Source: Syngnathus acus
Lineage: Eukaryota > Chordata > Actinopteri > Syngnathiformes > Syngnathidae
Direction of reading: 5' to 3'
DNA length: 64,000 bases
Assembly (NCBI RefSeq): GCF_901709675.1
Contig: NC_051095.1
Span: 18,092,456-18,156,455 of the forward strand
Within the stretch, counting starts at the first letter, position 1. Each line of letters opens with the position of its first letter. Below are positions 23,292-40,544 of the stretch, in pieces. A program made the position numbers and the translations under genes. Below the pieces are notes generated by a model. It was not told the origin of the DNA, did no database searches, and saw only the letters and a list, made by a program, of their open reading frames with translations.

Positions 23292-24512
23292 TAATCCATC
23301 CATCTTATTCCGCTTATCCTGGGTCGGGTCGCGGGGGCAGCAGCTTTAGGAGGAACGCCCAGACCTCCCTCTCCCCAGCCACTTCGTCCAGCTCATCCCG
23401 GGGGATCCCAAGGCGTTCCCAGGCCAGCTGAGAGACACAGTCTCTCCAGTGCGTCCTGGGTCGTCCACGGGGTCTCCTGCCGGTGGGACATCCCCGGAAC
23501 ACCTCTCCGGTGAGGCGTCCTAGAGGCATCCTGATGAGATGCCCGAGCCACCTCATCTGGCTCCTCTCAATGTGGAGGAGCAGCGGCTCTACTCCGAGTC
23601 CCTCCCGGTTGACTGAGCTTCTCACCCTATCTGTAAGGGAGAGCCCGGACACCCTGCAGAGGAAACTCATTTCGGCCACTTGAATCCGGGATCTTGTTCT
23701 TTCGGTCACGACCCATAGCTTGTGACCATAGGTGAGGGTAGGAGCGTAGATCGACCGGTAAATTGAGAGCATTGCCTTTTGGCTCAGCTCTCTCTTCATG
23801 ACGATGGACCGGTACAGAGTCCGCATCACGGCCGACGCTGCACCAATCCGCCTGTCGATCTCACGCTCCATCCTGCCCTCGCTCGTGAGCAAGACCCCAA
23901 GATATTTGAACTCCTCCACTTGGGGCAGGATCTCATCCCTGATCCGGAGAGATCAGAGGATCGGAGGACCATGGTCTCAGATTTGGAGGTGCTGACCCTC
24001 ATCCCGACCACTTCATACTCGGCTGCGAACCGCTCCAGTGAGAGCTTGAGATCACGGTTTGAAGAAGCCAACAGCACCACGTCTTCCGCAAAAAGCAGAG
24101 ATGCAATGCTGAGGTCCCCAAACCGGACACCCTCAACGCCTCGACTGCGCCTAGAAATTCTGTCCATAAAAGTTATGAACAGAATCGGTGACAAAGGGCA
24201 GCCTTGGCGGAGTCCAACCCTCACTGGGAATGAATCCGACTTACTGCCGGAAATGCGGACCAAACACTGCCATCGATTATACAGGGACCGAACCGCCCTC
24301 AGTTGGTTCGGCACCCCGTACTCCCAAAGCACCCTCCACAGAACTTCCATGAGACACGGTCGAACGCCTTCTCTAAGTCCACAAAACTCATGTGGACTGA
24401 TTGAGCGAACTCCCATGCACCCTCGAGGATCCTGCCGAGGGTATAGAGCTGGTCCACTGTTCCACGGCCTGGACGAAAACCACACTGAATCCGAGCAATT
24501 TTCTCTTGCATT
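23292..24512 (-). mobile_element. Rex3-type (RTE clade) LINE, 5'-truncated
   Basis: The 3' end on the minus strand is GGATAAGCGGAATAAGATGG followed by GATGGAT repeats, the short GATG-type tail expected of Rex3. Upstream of it lies about 1.2 kb of reverse-transcriptase and C-terminal coding sequence. The endonuclease domain and most of the N-terminal RT are missing, as usual for 5' truncation during target-primed insertion. The left junction lies against ATTAATCGATTAATCG sequence, suggesting insertion into an older element. No target duplication is evident. Confidence 0.85.
23314..24511 (-). pseudogene. Rex3 reverse transcriptase, broken
   Basis: Coding is split over three frames. The first piece (24,299-24,511) has CGFRPGRGT and motif A, FVDLEKAFDRV. 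The second (from about 24,350 down to 23,960) has GLRQGCPLSP and the motif C region, here FAEDVVLLAS. The third (23,314-23,919) has EEFKYLGVLLTSEG and the C-terminal WLGHLIRMPLGRL and RRPRGRPRTHWRD blocks. Two frame changes, near 24,350 and 23,960, break the frame. The first aspartate of the catalytic DD pair reads glutamate (codon complement 24,084-24,086). It is a dead copy. Confidence 0.85.
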
Positions 24513-24629
24513 TAGGATTGTAAGGTGATTGCAGCACCTGGATACTAGTGTGAATGGAATGGGTGAAAATGCCAATATGCCAACAGATCGCAGCAACCTC
24601 TTTTTCTTATGATCGATTGGGGGGGAGGA

Positions 24630-24755
24630 AAAGAGCTTTTTCATTTTTGGAACAATGAACTTTCAATTATGAACTATGAACTGAATTAATATTTTTAAAA
24701 GTTGTGAACTGAACTTTGAACTAGTTCATGTAGAAAATGAACTTTCCTAACACTG
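24630..24755 (-). mobile_element. hAT-type terminal fragment
   Basis: Read on the minus strand it begins CAGTGTTAGGAAAGTTCATT, then has GAACTAGTTCAAAGTTCAG and further GTTCA words, the layout of a common fish hAT terminus (CAGTGTTGGGAAAGTTC type). Only one end is present, and the Rex3 fragment lies about 120 bp away. Confidence 0.55.
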
Positions 24756-26003
24756 ACTGTAGCTCCTTCTTATCTGGCCTGTTTGTTTACAAATACGTCA
24801 AGTCCGTTTTCGCTTCTCATACAATTTCACATTGAGTAAAACATAGTCATACTGCTGCCGACGAAATGCTTCAAGAGGCCGTAAATAGCACACAAAATCA
24901 TCACACATCAGACCTTGTTCCTCGTGGTAGAGCATAATGACAGGATAATTGCCTGTGGTATGTGTGCAATGCAATGCAAAGTTGGGTAGCAGTGGGGTGA
25001 ATTAAGCAGAGTGAATGGCTGACTATTGTTTTATTGAATGTGCAATGATGTTCTCTGGCGGCATGCACGCGAGTTGGACTAATTCAGGCGCACACTCCCC
25101 TCTTGTGGTAACTTGCTAACACAGCAACTTAAGTCATCAATTTGTCAAATTTCACCTTGATGCTTTCACTAGAAAACAAGAGGGAAAAACAACAACCAGA
25201 TTGTTGATTGTCCATAAGACATGAATTGGAAATCCTACTTGAGTTATTTAAAAACGACTATTAAAAACTTTTTTTTTTTTGCTGCAGACAACAAACGTCC
25301 CTTCCACAAAACATGTGACTAACATATTTTTTGCAGTTTTAGGAATGCAGTGTGATCACAACCTGCTTTCCAAATGGCCTAAGGGAGGCATATACTAGCT
25401 ATCTCGCCATCAAATGAAATGCAATCACAGCCTAAACTTGTGTAGGAAAATCGGCCCCATTGACTCTCGTTGAATTAAATCATCAACATTATACTTACAA
25501 ATGTGTTAGTTATGTGGAGTGTAAAAAGATACTGCATCCTCGAGGGCAGATTTTGTCCTGAGAGGGACAAAATGTTCACAACTCTCGGTTCCACAATACA
25601 GCTCATCAAATTACAACCACAATAATAAACTTGCAAATCTATTGTGCATATGCACCTAATGTTGTGGACAATGTATTCCAACATAATTTTACTCTGTAAA
25701 TCCCGATTTCCCTTTTTATTTATTAATACTGAGCTCCACATTACAGTAGTCTATGTGGTCTTGAAGATTGTCCATAGAGAATAAGTAATTTTGGACGTTA
25801 ACATATTTGGGTCAGAAATGTCTTCAGAATTTAATTGTGAACTGATGTCAACATTATATATACATTATCCATTTGATCAAAACTGAAAGTGTCCACTATA
25901 AAAAGTAGGTCAATGAAACCAGGGTACACATTTTTAAAATTCTGCACCCCAAAAAAGGAATTAATTATGTCCTGAAGGTGTATATGTTTTCACACACTTA
26001 TGT
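24756..26003. other. Non-coding intergenic stretch
   Basis: No exon, RNA or repeat recognised. Confidence 0.6.
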
Positions 26004-26050
26004 CAGTGTTGCCCAGGTCTGGTCCTCAAGAGACCATATCCAACCTGTTT
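26004..26050 (+). mobile_element. Possible hAT-type terminal fragment
   Basis: It begins CAGTGTTGCCCAGGTCTGG followed by TCCTCAAGAGACC, like the start of fish hAT elements that carry a GGTCCTCAAG motif just inside the terminal repeat. The other end is not found. Confidence 0.35.
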
Positions 26051-26100
26051 CCGATCAATTATGTGTTATTAAACATTTAACATTTGTCTCTGATTTGCTG

Positions 26101-26109
26101 AGAGAGAGC

Positions 26110-26143
<34 letters not shown>

Positions 26144-26154
26144 CTCTCTCTCTC
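26101..26154. repeat. (GA)n followed by (CT)n, self-complementary
   Basis: About 20 GA units run directly into GGCTCTCTCTCTCTCT, so the tract can fold on itself. The open frame through it is repeat translation. Confidence 0.95.
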
Positions 26155-29100
26155 TATGTAATCCTCTATGTAATGCTATAAATGTTCAGTCAAACCCCAA
26201 ATAGTAGAAAATTCCAAGAATTTAGCAACTCCATGTTGTCACCACCAATCACTGTCACTATTAAACTGGCTTTTCCACGAGTATTGTACTACCAATATAT
26301 TGACACAAGAGGGCCCTGAAAGTAACCAAAACACACCATTGAAATTTGCTATAAATTCTTCTTCCTCCTCTGAGACCGGTCAGACAGGATCAAACAAATT
26401 CATGCACTGCTTGGTGGGATATGGCATTTAATCCCTTAACCTTTTCTTCACAGTCCACTCATCTTTGTAAAGGCTTCGGGTAAGGCTTCTGTTCAAATCA
26501 AGCACAAACTATTTGTTGACTCTTTCATCACTGGGAAAGTCCAAAAAGTAACCATTGGTACTCTGTGAAGCAGATACAGGCTATGAAATAAGCCTCGAGG
26601 TAATTTTCACGAAAACAAAATGTTTTTCCTGCCCCCAACTGTCAAGGTCAAATCTCGCAGGCTCTTTTCACAGTGAGACTGTCTGTCTTCTAATTCTCTT
26701 TTAGCCTTATCTCACACTCACACTCACTCTTCTTTATTGACTTTGACTTCTATCTGCCACTGTTTGGCCTCAGTTTGCTTTCTATCAGCTTTACTCGACA
26801 CGTGTGACTGGTTTGCCGTCAGCGGTAAACCCCTCGTTGTGCCCTGTCACTTGTGCTTTCATGGAAAAGCTAAAGAGTAGACATTTCCGAGGGTTTTTTT
26901 CTGTGCTTGCCCCCGCATTATGATCCTAAAGTCACTGTAAGGAACATTGTTTGAGGTCCAGCATTCCGCCTAGGGCTGGTAAGTTGACTTTTTCTCTGTA
27001 TATTTTGCTTATTTGGAAGCATATTTAAAACAAGTTACTGTATAAACTAATTTCAGACCTCACGGTCAGTCGGGCGGTGTATTGAGGGTATGCTAATTTT
27101 TGTGGTTATCAACTTGGCATTCAAATTTAATGGAGAGGAGATAGAAAGTTGTGATCGGGTCAATTCTGCCACTATATAGATGATGTTTTTATTCATGTAT
27201 TTGTTTGCTTATTTATTTAATGTATTTTAGACATGCATATTCTATGTCTCTCTGTTCCTCGGTTTCAAGATACTAACAAAATACAGTAAATTTGTTCAAG
27301 AAATAAGTACATTTAAGTACATTTTATACGTCCTTCTAGAATTCTTCAATCAGAAAATTGGGAAGAATGAATTAAGGTTTACTACCATGTCTTTGGCTGA
27401 ACTTGGATCCTAAAAGAAATGGGAAAGAATCACTTATTTCTGTGCCTTCTTGATGTGTATGACACAAAAAGCATCACCGTCTGTAAGAAACAGCTCACAA
27501 TATACGCGTGGAACTAAAAAAAATTATAAAATATATGCATAGAACTAAAAAATTAGTTTTAGTAGTGAACCTACAACTGCTGTGTTTATGCAAGCACCAT
27601 TGCTATTCACATCTGCTTGCGCTGCTTTGGCGTACTTTAAAGCAACTTCCACAAAATGGAGCTAATTGCAAATAGAAATCAATAGATCATTGATTGTCTT
27701 TAATGGGGGCAAAAATAAGTGAAAGTCCCTGGCTAAATGGCACTGCTTGTTCAAAATTATCTTTATACAGCACTCTGGCTTAACCCTTTATAATTCACTT
27801 GTTGCATGTTCTAAACCTCTACTTTCTCCATTTTTGCAACAAATTGTTAACCTATTCATGAATTAATGGCCCTGCCTCCTTTAGGAGACGAGATTATCTG
27901 TGGCCTCGGCAAAATCAGCAAGCTGAGAATTGTCCAACTGCACAACAGCGACTGCTTTAAAACGCCACCTATTTTTGAGTCAATTGTCCTCAGCAGATCA
28001 GTGAAAGAATAGATGTCTTTATTTTGAACTTTCCAATGCTTTGGTGATGACAGACGAGTCTAAAAACAGAGTGGAAAACCAACAAACGCCCTTAAAAGCT
28101 GTGATGTGAGAACTGTTTGGGGATTGATTGACTGCTGCTGATAAATGCATGTTTGTTTGTTCCTGCAGCTGTCTCTAGTAGTCGTCATTTGTGCGGCCAT
28201 TGGCTAGTCTGGGAGGATATGCGTCTCAAAGGCACATTATGGGGGAAACATGCACTGGCTGCAACTATTGGTGAAACATTCATGAGAATGTAGGATTTCG
28301 TTATCATAAAATACTCATTTTAAGAGTGCATGAATTTCTGCTTCTGACAAAACAACATTTTTATTATTATGTGAATTTGTCCTAAACAACATAATCTTTA
28401 CAAAAACAAAATTTTGATTGACACTATCACATTGGTATTCATTTCAAAATGATTTGTTTCATTGGGGGTCTCAATCAGTACAAAGCAGGAGTGTTAATAA
28501 AAAAGGCGTAAATTCATACATAGAAAAAAAAAACGTTTTCCATTGCTCTCTGTGAGGTCAAGCAGTACATTGAATCCATTCACTTAACAAAATCAAAACC
28601 TTGAAAATCTAAAAACGTGTTGGTATTTTTTGTACCCCCTGGTCTATGATGATGATTTTCCACACCGGTTTTTGTTTCATAGAGGACTTTCATCCTTTAT
28701 TTTCATTTTTAAATTGATGAATTGTCTACAATGGCGATCCATCTAAAATTTCTACATAATAGACTCTTCTTCTTCTTTTTTGTAATGAAAATTAACGTTA
28801 CAACTTACAACAAAAGACAAGGATAATCAGACATGTACTTTAACAATCAGCAATCAAACCTAAAAGTTTAGTTTTAAGATATATGGCTCTAAATTCTTCA
28901 CATTGCATAATTTTATACCAGTCAGCCTCAAGTTTATTCCACCAACCTCTCTTTCTTTCAGTATATTGACATCAGATTTTTTGGTGGCTGGTTAAAAAAG
29001 AACTCAAAATAAGGGAGCTAATATGGAAGCGGAATATAAAATGGATGGATAGAGCATGCGATCATGACTCATTGGTTTGATACTAATGTATGTATGTATG

Positions 29101-30453
29101 TCTAATTATTAGTAAGTTTCAGAAAGTTGGCCCTCTTCCCTGAGAATAATCTCACAATTGGTTGAGTATCACAGTCACACTTTAAATTTACGCTACATTT
29201 CCTATTGCCTTTTTTTTCTCAGCCAGATCTGGATCACACATCTGGATAATATTATTTTAATAATCTTTTTTCTTGACTGCAATTGCTTTTATGGATGACA
29301 TTTTGATTAATCAAATCACCAAAAGTGCACAAAGAATCAATTAACAGTCAGACACTCAATGGAGGTAGTCCATTTGGGTGAGCTGAATCTTCCCTTAAAA
29401 ACTGGGGCATTCAATGAAATAGGACATGTGGTAATCTTGTTCGCAACGCTTGTGCTTTTCCAAAGTCAAAATGAAGACCATGAAATTGTTGCATGCCCTC
29501 TACATCATTTCACATTGAAAGTTTGAAAGAGGGCACATCAATGCATGTCAACATTCCACAGGAAAAATGGTTTGTTCACAGTCTCAACATGCTGTTGTGG
29601 TGTGTTTTTTGTCATTTTTTTCCAGCGCGACGTACCGACAGTCGGGTCGACGCCACCGGGTGTATGTGTCGGATTACTCGCTCTTGGTCTTGTCTTTTTG
29701 TAATAAAAAAACATATATATAATAAACATTGAATAATAATGTTATGCCAAGATTAGATTGTTATTTGCAGGTGCGGCCCCCAATGTGACTGTCTGATCCA
29801 GTTTGTAACCCCTGTTGAAATTTGGTTGAACACCGCTTGCGCTTTGAATTCCTTTCCTATTTCACTCAAAGGTTGACCCATCTGCGGTTGCCTGGTAACC
29901 TCTGTCCAACTTATATGCTTCGATTCCAGATATAAATATTATGTTATTATACCAAGGTTTGCTCGACTGAAGCTGTCTGTCCCGGGAGTCTTATTAGTTT
30001 TTTTTCCTGCAGGAATAGAAAAAGGCATAGCTGGCGAGGGTGGGGGTGATTCTGATTTATAGGCTGCCTCCCCAGTTGCACACAATCATTATACTCAACT
30101 TCTAAAATGGGGAAAACATATTTACATTGCCTTTACATGGAATGCAATATCATAACTTGAGCAGAAATAGAGTATATTGTATCTGTATGGATACATTGTT
30201 AAGTTTTGACTCAACACTGCAAGAAAAGTATTAATTTAATAATTGTTTACAGTGAGTCCCAACCACAGAACCGGTAGTGGCCGTTGGACCGACCCCTGCA
30301 GGTACAGTCAAACATATTTGCTAGTCAAAATATTTTAACGCCACATTGGCAGCTCCATGCTTCTATATAAAATGCCGATGTATTTGGAAAGTTTCTTTGC
30401 GAAGGGGAAAGGGTCCAAGTCAAGATTCAACACAAGATCTTATATTATTGTAT
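26155..30453. other. Non-coding intergenic stretch
   Basis: No exon recognised. A small tail-like piece at about 29,010-29,055 (GGAAGCGGAATATAAAATGG then ATGGATAG) may be a LINE 3' remnant. A stretch at about 29,920-30,035 with TATAAATATT followed by TGGCGAGGGTGGG could be an old LTR end, but no borders are visible. Confidence 0.5.
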
Positions 30454-30455
30454 TA

Positions 30456-30515
<60 letters not shown>

Positions 30516-30520
30516 AAAAG
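30454..30520. repeat. (AAAG)n microsatellite
   Basis: About 16 uninterrupted AAAG units; the lysine/glutamate-rich frame across it is an artefact. Confidence 0.98.
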
Positions 30521-30562
30521 GTGCACTTCACAGATAATACCAGGAGACAGACACACTTGAAA

Positions 30563-30621
30563 TATTCATTCATTCATTCATTCATTCATTCATTCATTCA
30601 TTCATTCATTCATTCATTCAC
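30563..30621. repeat. (ATTC)n microsatellite
   Basis: About 14 ATTC units, only about 40 bp from the AAAG tract. Confidence 0.98.
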
Positions 30622-31177
30622 ATTGGAGTCCCCCAAGCATTGCCAGTCCACGATGGGTATGGAAGTGTTTTATAAAGTGGTCCGCAGCGGAAAAAAAGCT
30701 ACGGGACTACTGATTTGATAAAATTTGTAATTGTGGCTGCATCTTGTGGTGCTTATTTAGCAACTTTGTTGGTTTGACAAAACCATCAAAAGTCAAAATG
30801 ATACATTTTCATCCTCATCACTCTGCATAATTTGTCCTTTTCAACATTCTACCATTTGATATAATATCCTATGAAAGATAGGGTCAAATTGGTACATGTT
30901 TATCTGTCAGGATCCCATTTTAAAATGATTTTGCTTACTGCTAATAAGGTCGTAAGATTGTTTCGTGGGAACACTCCACTGTCATCTGCAGTTACTATTT
31001 GATGCAAAAGACAAATGGCATGTTGTAGACACTGGAAACACACGTTGCTCATGGGATATCTAATCTCTGCAGTGCCTCCAGTGTTTCCAGGAGTGTCACA
31101 CATCAATAGTCTAAATAAGAAATGCTTATATCGTGAGAGGAAGCAGCTCAATTTTGAATATAGCTTACATTTCTGGT
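30622..31177. other. Non-coding intergenic stretch
   Basis: Nothing classifiable seen. Confidence 0.55.
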
Positions 31178-31245
31178 ACACACGCGCACATACACACACG
31201 CACACTTACACGCGCACGCACACACACGCGCGCGCGCGTATATAT
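31178..31245. repeat. (AC)n/(GC)n microsatellite
   Basis: AC repeats with several CG interruptions ending in a pure GC alternation and TATATA. Confidence 0.93.
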
Positions 31246-31399
31246 CTTTGCAGTATGGATATTTCCATATTACTTTCTTCAAACTGATTGGCAAAAGGGG
31301 TCGTAAATAAAGTAGCTTCATAAAATACTTTGTATTGTGAATGTGTTTATTAGAGATCATTCATATCATGAATGTGTAGCACTGTGGGGAAACGAGTCT

Positions 31400-31770
31400 T
31401 AAGAGAAAGTGACGCGGACGCGAGGCATTGAGGCTCCCAGTGGGCTGGTCACGTGTCCACGCCAGGGGAGCGTCAATTCTAGTTCGTGGTTTGCCTCTCT
31501 TTCTTTTGAGGACAGAACACTCATCAGAGATTCAGTCCCGCGATCTTGATATTGTGGGGCGTCATAGTTCACACAACCCACGCCGGGGTGTGACACACCC
31601 ATCCACCTGATCCACGTACTCGTCCAAACTTCTGTCTGCTGAAAACGCTGATCCTGTCAAAACGCTTATGGGGGGAAGAAGATCACAGTGAGTAACACGC
31701 ACCTTAATGTTGTCGTTTGCGAATGACTCGAGTGCGGATGACATTTAAAAACAAAGCGACGTGCATTCGA
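31400..31770 (-). other. Small CpG-rich patch with an exon-like start
   Basis: I count about 26 CpGs in roughly 370 bp, in clear contrast to the CpG-poor surroundings. On the minus strand an ATG (31,742-31,744) opens a 14-codon stretch, MSSALESFANDNIK. It ends in AAG followed by a good splice donor, GTGCGTGTTAC, at 31,702, in phase 0. The frame remains open past the donor. I do not recognise the peptide. It could be a first exon (possibly a distal 5' exon of tsc22d3), an LTR remnant (AATAAACG lies just upstream), or chance. Confidence 0.3.
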
Positions 31771-32716
31771 TTGACGTTTATTGAGGAATGCATACAAATT
31801 GTAATATTGTCATCCACTTACCTAATGTTGTTCAGCGGGTTGTTAAGCACAGAATAATGAAGACGTGTTGATATTCCTTGCAAAAATATTTTTGTCATTT
31901 TCCAACAAAGAAAGTAGTCTGAGATGAACTCCCACTCCTTATATGATTTGCTGGCACGATTTAGCTGTCAGATTACGGCGCAGCTGCACAATTAAATTAA
32001 AACAAACACAATAGCTGTCTCCCAAAAATTTGCCTCTATGAAGATAATTATGCAGTTTTGCACCAACACTGAGGCATTTAACGGCGATCACGAGCTAGAG
32101 GAGAACTGCAGTGCATATGCTGAAGTCAAATTACATCAATTTGAATGGATATTCAATTTATACTTATAAAATTGTTTCCCAACCTTTATCAACCTGAAAA
32201 TCTCAAGGCACACCACCATCAGATTATATGTCTCCGAAAAGTGATTACTGGATGCAGGTTGATTATGTGCCTTCAGTCATATAGTGGTAGAACTTTTAAT
32301 TGTTCTCCCCAATATGGCACTGGCATACAGAAGAACGAGGACACAATATTTCTTTTGAGTAAATTATGTATTTTTAGACCATGCATCCATCATCGGAAAA
32401 TTCTACCTGAAATTTGATGAATTCTCATAACACACCTGATGATCACTCACATTAATATGCTTCAGTACAATGGTTGGAAATCATTGCACAAGTGAACTGA
32501 TCGCTTTCTCAACATTTCAAAGCACAAGTGAAACCGAATTACCACGCTAACTTAGTTACTTACTCCAGTCTGTGTTTAATGCGGGCACAGGCTCCTCTGT
32601 TTTTTGAAATGGCCCATTTCCTCTTGAAATTGTAAAAAGATCAAAACCCAATTTGTACATTTGCAAACAGACAACAATGTTGATATAATTTGAAACTATT
32701 CAAAAACTATAACAAT
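31771..32716. other. Non-coding intergenic stretch
   Basis: No exon or repeat recognised. Confidence 0.55.
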
Positions 32717-38122
<5,406 letters not shown>

Positions 38123-38440
38123 TAAAAGTTAAAGTTAAAGTCCCAATGGTCGTCACACACACATCTGGGTGTGGTGAGATTTGTCCTCTGCATTTAACCC
38201 ATCCCCATGTGATTTTGATCCATCCCCTGGGGGAGAGGGGAGCAGTGAGCAGCAGCGGTGCCGCGCTCGGGAATCATTTGGTAATCTAACCCCCCAATTC
38301 CAACCCTTAATGCTGAGTGCCAAGCAGGGAGGCAATGGGTCCCATTTTTTTTATAGTCTTTGGTATGACCCGGCCGGGGTTTGAACCCACAACCTTCCAG
38401 TCTCAGGGCAGACGCTCTACCACTAGGCCACTGAGCTGGT
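38123..38440 (-). mobile_element. tRNA-derived SINE, near full length
   Basis: Read on the minus strand it starts with a tRNA-like head: CAGTGGCCTAGTGGTAGAGC (A box region, about 38,415-38,433) and GGTTCAAACCCC (B box, about 38,376-38,387). These are internal RNA polymerase III promoter boxes. A body of about 200 bp follows, ending in TTAACTTTAACTTT tail repeats. I recall this body as an AFC-like SINE common in percomorph fish; the family name is from memory. About 318 bp long and little degraded. Confidence 0.85.
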
Positions 38441-38731
38441 AAAATCCTTATTTTGCCATTTGAGAAGAGCAAAACATTGAAACTTTTGTCTAATGTTACA
38501 ACCACAGACTGAATAATAAATATACGTGTTGTTAAATGATTCCCTCTCTGACAGTCAATCAAAATTGAGGATTATTGATGTTGAATCAGAATTGGACTCT
38601 TCATTACAGTATCTGCAGGTGTACCTAATGCTGTGGTCACAGAAGTCATACTTTAAGCATTTGTATTCTAATCCTTTCTACACTGTTTTTGCCATTATTC
38701 ACATGTCCTGAGTGTTGTTAGTCACCTATAT

Positions 38732-38830
38732 GTTGAACAGAGGGTGTGTTTTACCGAAGTCAAATTCCTTGTTTGGCACGCTCAAACATGGCGAATAAAA
38801 ACTCTTGAATCTTGAATCTTGAATCTTTAA
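38732..38830 (+). mobile_element. LINE/SINE 3' tail fragment, sister of the 19.5-kb copy
   Basis: It starts GTTGAACAGAGG, continues TTACCGAAGTCAAATTCCTT to ATGGCGAATAAAAACTC, and ends in three CTTGAAT repeats. It matches 19,509-19,597 (opposite strand) at nearly every base, so both derive from one recently active source. Confidence 0.65.
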
Positions 38831-39771
38831 CCGACTTTATTAGATCATTCTTGCATCCCTTTTAAAGCGTGAAGATTTGCCCAGAGTGTTTGCGCAAACC
38901 TTCTTGATGGCCTCATTTTCCTTTGTATGACATGACTTTTTTAATCCCCTGTGGCACAAAAGAGATGTGAGCCCATCCTCCATCGGACAGTGTGGTCAAG
39001 GCATTTTCTCATACATGACAATGACATTTCTGAAGTCACTTTAAAAAAAACATTGGGAAATCACACATGGCACCAGTAACACTTCTGAATAACATTCTTG
39101 TATATTATAAACAACATAATAGCAATATTTTGCTGAGTTCAACTAACTACGTAATGCTACATACTGAGGTGTTTTGTCGTTGTGGTCAGCCCACTGAAAA
39201 TTGTATGGTTATGCCCCTGTCTGGGGGGTTTTGTGCCTCAGTGACCCTAAAGCCAAAAAAGTCCATGCAAGTGCTGTCTCCACTCATTTGACGAACACCT
39301 CACTAGGTTTAAGGGCTATCCCAAGTGAAGCTCTGTCTTGAGTTGGGAAATCCAGGCTGGACTTATCTCTTGGAGATTGGACACAGCCACTAACCTAATT
39401 CCATGAAGAAATACAACAGCAGATACGTATGTGGGTGCTTGATGAGTAACCCCCTTCCACATTTCTTGCAGTCCCTTTATGAATGCATACTTAGAAGTAG
39501 CCTTTCCACCCTGTACACCTCCAGCCACCGGTATAGCAATTACTTGTGAACACACTCACACAGCCGTTCAAAGCTGAGGTCTTTGTGGCTGCAAGACGAG
39601 CTCTGTTTCATTATGCATTTCACAGCATATGGCTCCCACCAGTTGCTTTGTATTGAATTTCAGCAACAACAAAAGCTCACGTGACTTTGCTATTCAATAC
39701 TTCAATAGACTAGACACAGCCGTTTCGATGTCTGTGGATTTTCGAGTGTTTATGCCCTCTCCTTTTTCGGA
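38831..39771. other. Non-coding intergenic stretch
   Basis: Nothing classifiable seen. Confidence 0.55.
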
Positions 39772-40305
39772 TGTCAAGTCAAAGTCAAAGTCAAAGTCAG
39801 CTTTATTGTCAATCCCTTCATATGTCAAGACACACAAAGAAACCGAAATTCCGTTTCCTCCATCCCACGGTGACGAGACATACAAGTAGGCGACACAAAA
39901 CAAAAACAAGAAGGCACAAACCATAAATAATAAATAATAAATAAAATAAATAAAATGAGCGATGAATAAAAACAGACCAATAACCCATTGAATATGAGGG
40001 GCAAAACCGAGCCAGTGAGCATACAGCAAGAACAGGACGCTACACTGAAAGGGGGAGCGAGTTCAGGATCCTAACAGCCTGGAGTACGAAGCTGTTGGAA
40101 AGTCTGGTGGTGCGGGAGCGCAGGCTCCTGTACCGCCTCCCAGAGGGCAGAAGTTCAAACAAAGAGTGAGCGGGGTGACTCACATCACTCACAATCTTGG
40201 TCGCCTTGCGGGTGAGATGGGAGGTGTAAATGTCCTTCAAGGAGGGGAGAGAAGCACCAATAGTCTTACTAGCCGTTTTCACAATGCGCTGCAGGGCCTT
40301 CAATA
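39772..40305 (-). mobile_element. CR1/L2-clade (Rex1-like) LINE 3' end with reverse transcriptase C-terminus
   Basis: The minus strand (40,303 down to 40,040) encodes the last 87 residues of a CR1/L2-type ORF2. Blocks include LQRIVKTASKTIGASLPSL, KIVSDVSHPAHSLFELLPSG and RRYRSLRSRTTRL. Next come a short 3' UTR and a tail of CTTTGA-type repeats (39,772-39,800) after AATAAAGCTGAC. It is 5'-truncated just before the conserved KALQR block, so no catalytic residues remain. The coding part is intact and probably young. Exact clade naming (Rex1 versus L2) needs a search. Confidence 0.8.
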
Positions 40306-40544
40306 ATCATGTACTAGAAGTATTGGAATAAAAAACTCTTACATGAACTGAAATTGAAGAATACTAATCATAGAATTGAAATAAATAGAAATAATAGAAG
40401 AAGAATAGAATTTTTTTATTTTTTATTTTTTTTAGTCTTCTGCAAAGACTTTTTGTGTGGTGGGGTTTCTGTTTTACATTTATGTGGTTGGAGGTCACAG
40501 ATGTTTGACCTAAGAAAGGCTCTGCCTCACAATGCTTGTTTTAC

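Noticed and set aside
23779-24528. 249-codon plus-strand frame
   Set aside because: Antisense of the Rex3 reverse transcriptase relic, which has recognisable motifs on the minus strand.
29920-30040. Retroviral primer-binding-site-like TGGCGAGGG after a TATAAATATT block
   Set aside because: No paired LTR, no coding remnants and no clear boundaries; too weak to call.
38376-38433. Stand-alone tRNA gene
   Set aside because: The A and B boxes belong to the head of a SINE with its body and tail; no functional tRNA fold is needed or evident.
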